Shown here piece after piece: positions 1 through 17,053 of a stretch of DNA of 64,000 nucleotides. Below the pieces are notes generated by a model. That model made no database searches. It saw only the letters and a list, made by a program, of their open reading frames with translations, and was not told where the DNA came from. Made by a program: the position numbers and the translations under genes. Each line of letters begins with the position of its first letter. The stretch's first letter is position 1. Where the stretch lies: the NCBI GenBank assembly GCA_030248295.1, contig JASANH010001438.1, positions 496,001 through 560,000 on the forward strand. The letters run 5' to 3'. The stretch comes from Mesodorylaimus sp. YZB2_4. Its lineage: Eukaryota > Nematoda > Enoplea > Dorylaimida > Dorylaimidae.

Positions 1-25
1 ATTTGAAACAGAGCTTTCTTCTTAG

Positions 26-408
26 GATGTCCACCAGAGAAATTCACGTGTGGTCGAGCGGACGCAGGTCAAACTGCGACCTGTATTGATGTCAGCCTAA
101 GGTGTAACGGCATTCGGGACTGTCCACGAGGAGAAGATGAACTTAATTGCAGTAAGGGTCTTATACCTGCCATGGGCACGCATAGTGTCACTTGGAACAC
201 GGGCCTTCATGAGACCGTGCGCGTTTCAGAATCAAAAGGCCAAAAATACTTATTGTGTGAAAATCAAAAGCAAAGCGTGTCCAAGGAGCAGTGGTGCGAC
301 GGCTACGAGGACTGCCTTGATGGTATTTAAATTGTGACATGCACGATGGCACTCGAATATAATTCACTTTCTTTTCCAGGCTCCGACGAGAAGTACTGCG
401 TTTATTGA
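26..408 (+). CDS. LDL-receptor class A domain protein, 3' end (partial)
   Basis: These are the last two exons of a gene that starts before the window. Exon 26-322 follows a CTTAG acceptor, and 380-408 follows a CTTTTCCAG acceptor; the 57-nt intron is 323-379. The first exon encodes a complete LDLa module with six cysteines, beginning CPPEKFTC and ending with the calcium-binding CPRGEDELNC. A second LDLa-like module follows and ends WCDGYEDC then LDGSDEKYCVY before the stop at 406-408. The second module keeps four cysteines and appears to lack Cys1 and Cys3, which form a disulfide pair in the family, so one bond may have been lost. LDLa modules bind ligands in secreted or membrane proteins. 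The protein ends only a few residues after the module, so this copy has no transmembrane segment C-terminal to it. The parent protein cannot be named from this fragment. Confidence 0.85.
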
Positions 409-1600
409 TGATGAGTGTGCAGCATGCGTTGCTGTGCGAACCTGAAAATCTCGACCTAATGGCGTGAAATTTCTGAACGGGCACTTTTGCGTTGTACTTA
501 TGCCTTATGCTTTGTGATGAAAACTGTTTTTGCGTGACTGGCTGAAGTGAATTCGCGTGCCATAATGTGCTATAGGTACGACTTGGTTTAGTATGACTGC
601 CGTGGGCTCGAATAACAATCTGCTGACTATTTCGATGCCTTCTGGAGCGATTTCGTGAGTGAATCGCATGTGCGAGAACATTTGACAAATGCAGGTGTGA
701 GAAGCAGGTATGAAGGTGTGTGCAGGTATGTAATCTGCCGTGTAAAACGGAATTTTCTATTCTGCTATAAATTCGCCTTTTCTCCATTCCCAAGCAAGAA
801 AGAAATTACATCAGCTGAGAAAATGAAATACAGTGCTAAAGTTGTTGTATTCCATGTCTTCTGTACGGGTGTCAAGTGCAGTAATACTGTGATGCATACA
901 GTACATGTGTAGCGAACCAGCACACCTTTGCCTGCTGACTATCCCAAGAAATTCAATCCGAATGAGGGAGGGGTGCATTGTTTTTGCTCTGATTCAGCCT
1001 CGAATTTGTATGGGCGTGAAATGAATGGAACTTGGAACTGCAATAATGTTGCCATTTATGTTCAGGAATCGGAGCAAGAAAGATGATAATCAGTGACCAT
1101 CAAGTCCACTCTCTTCCCAGACGGCTACAGGCAGCAGCGCTCCTGGCAATGATTTGCACACCAAGCACACACTGACTTCTACAGCACATAGATGATCTTT
1201 CTGGGTCAGCTTTTTTTGTCTATTGCAGTCGCACGCAAAACCAATAGCTGGTTATTATGGTACATCATTTGGCCAAGCGGAATTGCATTCCACATATGTA
1301 CATACATGACATATCAAATATGCTCAGCCTGTTTTATTGTATGCAGTGCTGTATATACTGCGCAATAAACCGCAAGTGCCTTGATCGTCGGCCCTTTATC
1401 CATTGACACCATAACGTGGTACACAGCTGCGCGTATCTAAAAACGGTAGGTACCAAGGTGTGCAATCACTAGTTCGATGCCACACGCTCATCACGCTGTG
1501 CTGTACACTGCAGTTCGGTCCATCGCTTAGTTCCGTAGGAAGTAGTCACTCATGCTTGACCAGTGCGGCTCCTACAGTCGTATCCACGCCAGTGTCAGAA
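409..1600. other. Non-coding stretch, probably the 3' UTR of the LDLa gene and upstream DNA of the phosphatase
   Basis: No exon with conserved character was found on either strand. An AATAAA at 1364-1369 could be the polyadenylation signal of the LDLa gene, giving a 3' UTR of roughly 1 kb. Short open frames here have no family resemblance. Confidence 0.4.
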
Positions 1601-2756
1601 ATGTGGAAATTTTGGAAAAACAAGAGCACAATCCGCTCAGGCAATGGAAAAGAAAAGCGGGCGGAAGTTCTAGACGACATGCTGGATCGACTGCTGTGCC
1701 GTTTCGGTCGTGTTCCTGTGCCGCTGAAGTTCACACTGGAAGAAGTGACCACGTTGAACGAAGCCGCGCGCGAAGTGTTTAAAAAGCAGCCCATGCTCAT
1801 CGAAACCGACTCCCCCATTAGAGTGAGTAAGGTCTTTGAAAATATCAATCAAATTAAAGCGGCCTGTTTCAGATCGTAGGGGACATTCACGGACAGTTCT
1901 ACGACCTGCTGCGATTGTTTGACTTCTGCGGCGACCCAACGAAGATAAAGTACTTGTTTTTGGGCGACTATGTGGATCGCGGTCAATTGTCCTTGGAAAC
2001 GGTGTGCCTGCTGTTCTCGCTGAAAATCAAGTACCCGGACCGAATGTACCTTCTGCGTGGGAATCACGAAAGCGGCCAAGTGAATCGAGTCTACGGCTTT
2101 TACGACGAAATTCGGAAGCGCTTTGGCCGGCAGCATGGGCCGTCCGTGTGGCAGGACTTCTGTCGTACCTTTAACTTCATGCCCATCGCGGCGCTGGTGG
2201 CCGATCGCATCCTCTGCATGCACGGAGGCCTGTCGCCCGACCTGGACCATCTGGATAGAGTGAGTGTGCGAGCTTGGCTGTCCGCAACCACCAATGTGCT
2301 GTTTCCAGATTCGAGAGTTGTCGCGACCAGCCGAGGTGCCCGACTACGGGCTCATGTGCGACGTGGTGTGGGCGGATCCAGACAACGATATCGGATGGGG
2401 CGAGAACGTCCGCGGAGTCTCGTTCGCATTCGGCCACGATGTGATCATTGACTGGTGCGATCGTCTGGGACTCGAGCTGATTGTGCGTGCTCATCAGGTA
2501 CGGCCTCCTATGCTCCGCCTTGGCCCCGTCTAAAATTTTCTTCATGCAGATGATTCCCGAGGGCTATCGCTTTTCGGCTGGTCGACGCATGGTGACGATA
2601 TTTTCGGCTCCCAACTACTGCCCCGAAATCAACAACGCAGCCGCTTCGCTGAAAATCGACGAGAATTTGAGGTGTTCGTTCGACATCATGCGCGCCGACG
2701 AGAACTTACCCTTGGTCTACCTGCCAGAATCACGGAAGCAGACGACCAAGAAGTGA
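1601..2756 (+). CDS. Divergent PP1-type serine/threonine protein phosphatase
   Basis: This is a PPP-family metallophosphatase that would remove phosphate from Ser/Thr. Four exons (1601-1822, 1873-2259, 2309-2497, 2550-2756) join in phase and encode 334 residues, close to PP1 length. The metal and catalytic motifs are all visible: [28 protein letters not shown] and [12 protein letters not shown]. The PP1-like stretch [19 protein letters not shown] is also present. After SAPNYC the usual PP1 continuation GEFDNA is replaced by [10 protein letters not shown], and the tail is short and basic (RKQTTKK). The N-terminus (MWKFWKNK) is not PP1-like. I chose the ATG at 1601 because it precedes the conserved region by about 70 residues; the open frame extends upstream but only to a GTG. 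Such divergent PP1 paralogues are known to be numerous in nematodes and often germline-specific, but expression cannot be inferred here. The gene ends about 310 bp before the SMYD start. Confidence 0.9.
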
Positions 2757-3067
2757 ATCCACTACCCCTGACGACCCACTTGTGATTTCGATGTGAGATT
2801 ACATGTGCAGCTTTGTCAGATATGCGTAATCATACTGTTCTCGACGATGCTTATGATCATTCCGAGTCACGTGACAACTAGCCAATCAAGAATCGGACAG
2901 TCCCCACTCTAGTGCACATACCTGCGTTTGGTCACGCCATGAGATACGTAGGCATAAAAAATAACTGACTTTACACTGAAGCTTAGCGCACGCAGATCGA
3001 AGAGATCCTGTCAGCCAGTCAGTGTGTAGCATCTCGCTCTTGCCTTCGATCCGACAATATTCTCTAA

Positions 3068-4710
3068 ATGGCCACGTATCTGTTCAGCGAGATGCCGTAC
3101 GCGGCCGCGTTGGACATAGGGCATTTGAACAGCCGGTGCTCGTATTGTTTCGCCAAGACGAGCGCTGTGAAGTGCGAGCAAGGCTGCGGGCAGGTCTTCT
3201 ACTGCAACCAGGAATGCATGGTTGCCGATCGACCATCACACTCCAGCGAATGTCAGGCCTATCTCAGGGGCAACAAGTCAAGCGACTCGGCTGACTTGGA
3301 CCTGTACCTGCGGCTGATTGGTCGGCTGATGAGTCGTCGGAAAATGGACGGCAGCAAGGTCGTGCTCTCGAAGGATTTCCCCAGTCATCTGGTCAAGGTG
3401 AGTGCTATGCAAAGTCACTACTAGGCGCTATTAGCGTTGTCCTTCTTAGGATCGCAGTTTCAGTGATCTCATCTCGCACGATCGCGAGCTGAAAAAGAAG
3501 GCTTCCAGGAAGGAACTGGTACCGCAGCTCTACAAGGATTTTGTCACATTCTTCGACGGTACGGATCTCGAGAATGTCAAGCTGAAGGAGATGTGGCACC
3601 TGCTCAACGTGTCTAAGATTAACGGCTTCAACATCGTCTCGCTCGCCGTCGATGGTCACCCGGGCGAATTCGTCAGCTACGGAGAGGGTGTCTACTTGAA
3701 CGCCTCTCGCTTCAACCACAACTGCCGTCCATCCTTGCTCTTCTCATTCGCCGGATCGCGCTTGATCGTCAAAAAAATCCACAATTCTGACGCTCCGGAT
3801 GCAGAAGGAAACCCGATGAGCAAGGAAGAGTTCGAGTCACAAACGTTCAACTACGGTTTCCCTGGCGGATTCACAGTGCCAACGACCCCGCAGCGCCAAG
3901 CCTCGCTGAAAAGCCGTTACTTCTTCCGCTGCCGCTGCGAGCTGTGTCGCGATGAACGCAAGAACAAACTGCAAATGGACGCCTCGTCGATCGAATGCAG
4001 CCAGTGCTGCCAACCATACGTGTGGCGGAAGAAGTTGTGGACTTTGAAGACGACGCTCAAAAAAAGCTGCAAGTGCCGCGGAAGGGAAAATGTGCCAGCG
4101 ATGAGCGGTGATGTTCAGCGGGAGTTGAAAACTCTGATTGATGGGGTAGGCGAATGAGGGAAGCCAGTGGATGGGTCAATCAACCATCAGTTTCCTTTTT
4201 CAGTACACGAATCAACGAACTGTCTCCATGCTGACCCTGGCCATGAAGTACTGGCACCCGATCTACAACTTGCGTTTGGGTCACATGAGCGAGATGGCCA
4301 TGACGCTCTGGCACGATGAGTATCGTCGCTTGACTGAATCGGGCCAGCCTTGCGAAGCCACGCTGTTCTCGGCCTTGGACGCTGGGGAGAAGATGCTCAA
4401 GCCGTACATGCTCTACGCTCCACCGTACTCCCTGTCGATGGCCTACCACTTCTTCCGCCTCGCAACCATGCACCTGATGCGAGAAGGCGACGAAACAGTG
4501 AAGCGTAAACGCGCGTCCGAGTTGTGCCTGATGAGCGCCCGAGTGTGGAAAGAGTGGGGCGACCCAAAGTGCGAAAAGTTCATGATCAACATGAGCGAGT
4601 ACTTGAACAAAGAAATCAATGACCTGGCCGAGGAACAATCGGGCAATCAGGTGAATTCGCCGAGGACGGAGAGCGTGTCGAAGAATGAGCACGTCATGGT
4701 CACTGCTTGA
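3068..4710 (+). CDS. SMYD-type SET and MYND domain protein
   Basis: This is a putative protein lysine methyltransferase of the SMYD family, with three exons: 3068-3397, 3450-4145 and 4204-4710. The N-terminal piece YLFSEMPYAAAL matches the start of a split SET domain. It is followed by a MYND zinc finger, CSYCFAKTSAVKCEQGCG, continuing through FYCNQEC to HSSEC. The second half of SET has the cofactor-site motif FNHNCRPS, and the post-SET cysteines lie in FFRCRCELC. A helical C-terminal region with TPR-like character follows (YWHPIYNLRLGHMSEMAM, then WKEWGDPKCEKF). The stop is at 4708-4710. The ATG at 3068 has a TAA directly upstream in frame. The usual Arg/Gly-rich SAM-binding loop before SET is missing, so either a 5' exon was missed or activity is reduced. 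SMYD proteins act in nucleus or cytoplasm; the substrate is unknown. The next gene begins 311 bp downstream on the same strand. Confidence 0.9.
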
Positions 4711-5021
4711 TACTCGTGATCTCTGTGTTCTTTAGGAGTGGTCTGATCTTGAAGTAAAGTGCTTAAAAGAAAGGTGATGCGATGACAACATTTGATCCCA
4801 ATCGCGGTTTCTTCGATTTGAAGCTGTGTCAGTTGTGCTACTGTAGAGCAAATTTGAATTCCCCGCGTAAAATCCTTTTAAATGTATCGATACTTAGCGA
4901 CGCCCCGCTTACTGGGTTTACAATGCCACTAGACTCATCGAGCAAGAGTCTCGATCTTCATTTACACCCGTTCTTCTTGGTGCAGTGCGGCGGCGTTTCT
5001 GAGCTATCCATTCTAATCAAA

Positions 5022-6609
5022 ATGTCGACTGCGATAAAGCCGACCGTGGCATCGTCGTTGATGAAGAATTTGACGAGTCGTTTGTTGCATTTGACGAAAT
5101 CATTCGATCTCGGAATCTGCTGTTCGAAGTGTGCCGTGGAGGCTCCCGACGGACCGAAGGGCGAGTACTATTTGTTGGGCCACACGCCAGTCATCCACGA
5201 TGGCATCTACTTCAGCGGCCATCTGACCTGCTCCCGCGATTGGATCCTGTGCAGAGTGAAATCCACGAATACCTGGTTCCGTGTCCGTCCTATCTACGGT
5301 AAGTTTAGACTGTTCCAACTTGGATTTGGGTGTGGAGTCGATGCGCTTTCAGATAAATCCCCGGGCTGCCTGTCGGTCTGCGAGTACACGAGTGACGGGG
5401 GCAAGAAGTGCCCGAGCGGCGAGATGTGCGTGAACGCCCACAGCGACCTCGAATTTGGCGTGTGGATGGCGATGATCGAGTTGTGCTTGGACCACGACAC
5501 CTTGCGGGGAGTTTTGTTGGAAGGTACGCTTGCTTTCTCTGCGATTTCGGTGTGGTCTCAACCGTTTGAATCTTTAGAAATCAGCAAGTTCTTGGCCGAA
5601 AAGATGAAAAAACGAGGCGAGATGCCGACGGCCAGCGCGAGCGCAGAGAATTCGTCGAGCCCATCCGCCATTCCCGAAGATGCGGTGCGACCCGGCGTCC
5701 GATTCGAAGAGCAGGGCTTCTTCATCAACGTTAACTGCAAGACGTACTTTCCGGTAAGCGTGCCTGTATGGAGATCTTTGAGGAATCTGACTTGACTTTT
5801 TTCTCAGATTCGGGCAACGCACGTCGACGACCCCGAGCACTTCTACTTCCAGTTGTGCGAGACCATACCGCGCATGGAGGAGTGCTGGAGGAGTATGGAG
5901 TAAGCCCGCTTCTGGTCTCTCCTTCCGTTTTTCATCGTTCTGTTTACAGCGCGTTTTACAACAGCGAGGCGGGCGACGAGTACAAAATGGTCGAGGACGA
6001 TTTGCAGCGAAGTCTGTGCGTGGCCGCCAAGTTCTGGTCGAAGAATCGGGCCTCGTCGCATTGGCGTCGCGCCGAAGTTATCGATTTCACGCTGGCCCCG
6101 CATTGCTTGGTCGAGGTGAGCAGTCAGAGTCATCCTGTGCTCAGCTGGATGAATCAGCTCTTTCCCATTCTAGATTATGGACGTGGACTTCGGGACGATC
6201 AGCTCGGTGAAACTGGATGACGTGCGTTTGCTGCGGGCTGAATATTTCGTATTTCAGAAGCAGGCCATCGAAGCTGCCCTCGCCTACGTCCGCCCTCTCA
6301 AAGGAGACAACTGGCCGGCCGAATCGGTTCAATTGGTGCAATCGTTCTTCGAAAAGTGGCCGCTAGTAGCCGAGATGGTAGGAACGAGTGTAAGTGCGCC
6401 AGAAGGGTTGTCTTTGATTTCTCTAAGACCCTCGATTTCAGGGCGATAAATTGGCGTTGATAGTGTGCGATACGACGGACCCGAAAGTGGACGTTTACTT
6501 GGCCGACATGCTGATCAATGGCGGACATGCCATGGCTTTCAACAACGTCAAGCCGTTGGTGTTTTGCGGGAAAGATGGTTTGAAGGGCCGGGACACCGAA
6601 CAGAGTTAG
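5022..6609 (+). CDS. CCCH zinc-finger and Tudor domain protein
   Basis: Seven exons (5022-5298, 5353-5523, 5578-5753, 5808-5899, 5950-6115, 6174-6389, 6442-6609) give about 421 residues. A CCCH finger with spacing C-x9-C-x5-C-x3-H is visible (CEYTSDGGKKCPSGEMCVNAH), followed by a SDLEFGVW segment resembling the tail of HELZ/ZC3H7-type fingers. The second half is an extended Tudor domain: HFYFQLCETIPRMEE, then DEYKMVEDDLQRSLCVAA, VDFGTISSVKLDDVRLL and QAIEAALAYVRPL. Tudor domains of this type bind symmetrically dimethylated arginine, often on Piwi proteins, and CCCH fingers bind RNA, so a germline RNA or piRNA role is a reasonable inference. The start at 5022 has a good context (AAAATGTC); the frame stays open to an ATG at 4782. 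Introns 1 and 2 lack in-frame stops, so retained-intron products would remain translatable. The aromatic cage was not checked residue by residue. Confidence 0.8.
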
Positions 6610-6988
6610 TGATGAGCAAGTGATGAAACGAGAGTATGAAATTTAGATAGAGTAGAGCGTAGGTTTTGTACGGAACAGTAACGATATGTATTGAAATTTC
6701 TGAGTCTCTCGATGCTTGACTACGATGACGTGTGATGTGATGTGTGAGTGTGGAGAGGAATGACAGCAACGGTCTTGATCAGAAGATATCGTATATTGTA
6801 TATTGTTGCGATAAAGCAGAAATAACACTGAGTACGTGATATGTTCTTGTTGCCGTGAGTCTAGTATTTTAGGCGGTCATGTCTATGCATTATTATATCA
6901 ATTCAATCAGACCAATCAATTTTACTCATTGATGATGGATGCTCACTAACATGTTTCCAACATGCCGCATAATGCTCCTACTGAAGTT
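6610..6988. other. Convergent intergenic region
   Basis: This lies between the stops of the Tudor gene (+) and aminoacylase-1 (-). It should hold both 3' UTRs. No canonical AATAAA was found near the Tudor stop, and no other feature was seen. Confidence 0.4.
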
Positions 6989-9322
6989 CTAATTTGGAGC
7001 GCTCAAATCAGCTAGCTTTGCAATTAAGTGCTCATAAATGGACACTCCATTCAAGAACGTGCTTTCATTCAATCGCTCATCATGATCGTGAAGGAGAACG
7101 GGGGTATTGGCCATCGGGCTAAATCCTAAGGCTGGGTAACCGAGCTGGAAAAGGAAGGAAGGACAATATAGGACATTTCATACAAGAGCGTGGCATTGTC
7201 ACTTACGTCTCTCAAAAATCGTGCATCCGTAGCGCCGATGAAAATCTGCGTTTTATATTTTAGCCCCCTAAAGCAATAGTGGAAACGGGTGTTGAGAACA
7301 TGACTAATGGTTTACTGGTATAGCCAGCACAGCCAGGCGGGAATAACAGAGACCGAAAAGCTTGATCGAACAAATAATCTTAGCATGAACTCCAAGCAGC
7401 ACGTTCTGCCGTAGGCCAACTGTAGAGACGACTGAAACATTGAACTGGCTGGTCTGAGGCCTGCTGGGGGGGGGGGCGGAGATCTTGAACCCACATGAAT
7501 GCTAGCCATAACGCCATTAACCCCCATGAATGCTAGCGTTATAGGGTACTTACAAGTCTTTCAAGACACCGGAAAAGGCCGTCCACCAGGGGTTACTGTC
7601 GTCAGTCGCTGTCATGGCTTTGATCACAAAATACTAAATGGCGCAATGGCATGAACATCATGCATATATGATCAGATCTCTTTTGGCATGCCCACTTACA
7701 TCAGACCATGTTGGCGTTCCTCCTGCTTCGATTATCCATGATTCAAATTCTTTCGTTAGTTTCTGAAGAAACTTTACATATGGCATGCTTAATGGTCATA
7801 TACAGTATATTCATTTACGAACCTCGTAGTCCACTGTTGGAGGCACGCGGATGTCGAACCCTGAATGCCACTGCAGTGACTCAAGAAATAAAACTAATCG
7901 TACGACGTATAAGCTAGTTACCCAAAGTGATTTCTGCGGGAACCACATTGACCTGGACTCCGCCGTTCAATAAAGTCAGATTGACAGTAACCACATCGCC
8001 CAAGCCAAGAGTCGGATTGCTTTCCAACAACAGCTTTTGTTCTTCACGATAGGCCAGGAACTTATTGATGATTTTTTGCTGCAAAGAACATTTTTCAGGT
8101 TGGTTTTGAAAATTAAAATTGTGATCGCGAAGTAATAGTTAACACAGCTAAGTTAAGAGACGGAGGCGGTGTTCAAACATTGAAGACTCGACCTGAGAGA
8201 CACAAAAATTTCATGCAATTTCATGCAATAGGTAAGCTCTTTGTGGGATCTGAGTCGAGAAAACAATGTACGAGGAAGCCTGCATCTGACGATGAGAAAA
8301 ACTAACAGCGTTTTATAGTTGCATTGCACAGTCGACCATCAACTTACCGCCTTTTCTGCAGCGGTGTTTTCAATAAACTTCGATCCATGACCCGGATTCC
8401 CAGTGCATTTGGCCTCCAACCACCATTTTACTCTCTCTGCATAGTACACGTTGTACACTTCCGTTTCACTGGCCACGCCTGAAACAATTGATTAAAGCCA
8501 ACTGAGTCGCATGTGTTGTAGACGAACCTGTGACTTGACTTCTTATTTTGCTTACCTTCATCTAGTCCGAAAGCCAAATTAAGCTTTTTGAATTCTTCAG
8601 TTTTCACAAACAGCATCATTCCAGTATGAGCGCCAACTTCTTCCTCTGCAAGAAAATATGCTCCATGCTCAATTTTGTTGCTGGTTTGTCAGTCTTTATT
8701 TGATTTAAAATCTACCTGGCACAAACGATATATGGATAGTTCTTTGAAAGTGTTTTCCATTCTTTTTTAAACGCCTGATCGCCTCCACGTATCTAAACGA
8801 TACTACTCTTGGTTATATACCCACACATTGAAAACATAGTTCCTTACTGGATCCCCACACATTTCATGTCTTGCGCACCGCGTCCGTAGATGTCCCCTTT
8901 CTCGTCCTTATGCCCACTGAACGGATCGTAGGTCCAGTGTTCCTAAATCCTGGCAATGGCTATGGAACAAGCTGTACAAAAATAAACACGACACGTACTG
9001 GGAAGACAGGTACCACGTCCATGTGCGAGTTGAGCAATATCGACTTGGCCGACGGGTGCTTTCCAAGCCATGTCATAATGACTATCGGTCGATTGGGCAG
9101 CACTCGAACCACTTTGCAATCCAAGCCAACTTCTTTCGCTAACTTGCATAGAAATTCGACTGCTGGTTCTAAAATTAGGGGACAATTGAGATTGTTAAAG
9201 GTCAAAGGAAAATAGAAAGCTCTATGTATAGTCTCACCATAGTCGGGATCAGGGTGCATAGTATTGATCCTTAGGTACTCGCGAAACGTAGTCACACTTA
9301 TATCCTCCTTATCATTCGCCAT
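6989..9322 (-). CDS. ACY1: Aminoacylase-1 (N-acyl-L-amino-acid amidohydrolase)
   Basis: This is an M20-family zinc amidohydrolase that releases free amino acids from N-acylated ones in the cytosol. Twelve exons on the minus strand (9322-9238, 9168-8999, 8942-8848, 8792-8716, 8645-8556, 8478-8348, 8078-7922, 7860-7823, 7762-7700, 7633-7554, 7267-7207, 7144-6989) join in phase to 400 residues, the normal size. Diagnostic motifs are [13 protein letters not shown] (first metal His), YGRGAQDMK (bridging Asp), EEEVGAHTG (Glu pair), [16 protein letters not shown] (dimerisation-domain region), [16 protein letters not shown] and LLHDHDER (last metal His). The start [19 protein letters not shown] fits the family N-terminus. 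Intron 10 (7268-7553) carries a tRNA-like repeat. The stop is a TAG at 6991-6989. Nothing suggests inactivation. Confidence 0.95.
7440..7545 (-). repeat. tRNA-derived SINE fragment in ACY1 intron 10
   Basis: On the minus strand a Pol III A-box-like GGTTAATGGCG is followed by a B-box-like GGTTCAAGATC and then a G/C homopolymer run. The unit CATGAATGCTAGC with flanking ACGCCATTAAC is partly duplicated in tandem. This fits a tRNA-derived SINE rather than a functional tRNA, because no cloverleaf could be closed by eye. Confidence 0.45.
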
Positions 9323-10682
9323 CGTTTAATTCAGTTCGGTCTTCGTTAAGGTTTTCAGAAATGCAGAGAAGTCTTGATGCCTCCAACTAGCTGACAAGCA
9401 GTTTTGTCTGCGCTTAGAATTTACCTGCCTGCATACAGCAGTTTTTAAAAACTGGACTATTTGGCGCTGCCGTCAACCAGGGACGGCTCTACTTTGATAA
9501 CAGCAGGCTCATAAAGTGAGTGTAGTCAAACAGAAATAGGCCTTCCCCATGCGTACGTATAGACCAATAAAACCACTGATAAGGGACTCGCCTTATTGTC
9601 TCTGTAAACAGTACTGGACAAGTCACTGGCTGTATTGCGCTTTACTGTACGTAATCCACACCACTACACTCGTCTGTGCAAAAGAAAACGGACACAAATT
9701 TCTCGATTCGTTGCCCCTAATAATATCAGTCAGGCGTGACCTAAAACGACAATGTCAAGTCTTTCAGTCTCGAAAAATGCCGCATGGGTCGAATATCGTT
9801 GATCAGTAGGATCACATTAAATTGAGCCATTTGAAAAAGCAAGGTAGACAGACCTTGAACCTCAAAGTATGCCAAGATCTACAGTGCATGCGCCACCATG
9901 GCCCCACGTCCAAATAGCTTTGCTCACTGGCTTAAAATTTCAAAGCGGCTCATGACTACCCAGACTCCATGCTTTCATGCTGAGCGACATGCGCTCAAGG
10001 TGACCAGCCTGCAGCAGTTGGAATTTCACTCGCCTCAGTTTCGTTCGCCACAGTCTCTTCTTAGCAAATATCAGTACAGCAGACAACAGAATGCCATGCA
10101 TTCAATAAACACTATAAAACTGTCCGCCTCTCCTATAGCTATATTCTTCTTCAGCGCATGACGACGATATAACGCCATGGTAGCCTTCATTAGGCCCGTC
10201 CTGGACATAATGGTTGCATCCTGCTGCACCCGCCCACAAATTAGATCCGATGGACTTGACTTGCGTTAAATCTGCTTGAATTCCTAAATTCATGTCCATG
10301 TTTTAACATCCTCAAACGCTTATGAGCGCGCGCGCGCGCGCAGGCCGCGAGCCCAGTGACACAGTGTTTGGACGGGCGCACTTTTGCAAACTTTTTATAC
10401 TGTATATTACATGGCCATAGCACAAGTGCATACTGCGAACACCACAACGAAAAGAGATGACAAGGTCAATCTCCATCTCACTCGACCATTACCCAAAAAG
10501 GACATGCAAAAAGTAGGCCAAGCGTGACCAAAAAAAGCGAAACCTGCATTAAAAAACTGAAGACTGAATGGAGCATAGAATAACCTAATAGAACAACACT
10601 AATACCAATCACCATAAAAGAAAGAGTGGTCTCTTCTGCTGACCGTGTCGTTGGACAGCTTGTCCCAAATTGCCTTTCCCAG
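9323..10682. other. Intergenic DNA between ACY1 and CRMP, with a GC dinucleotide run
   Basis: This is the spacer between the ACY1 start and the CRMP stop, both on the minus strand. It should contain the ACY1 promoter and the CRMP 3' UTR. A (GC)n microsatellite sits at about 10326-10341. A minus-strand open frame at 10102-10299 could serve only as an alternative CRMP 3' exon, for which there is no support. Confidence 0.4.

Positions 10683-17053
<6,371 letters not shown>

Noticed and set aside
1460-1600. Upstream extension of the phosphatase frame
   Set aside because: It begins at GTG and has no PP1-like content; the ATG at 1601 is sufficient.
10102-10299. Minus-strand open frame proposed as an alternative CRMP last exon
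   Set aside because: Exon 14 already ends with the conserved CRMP terminus PPGGESRGLW and a stop, and this frame has no family resemblance.
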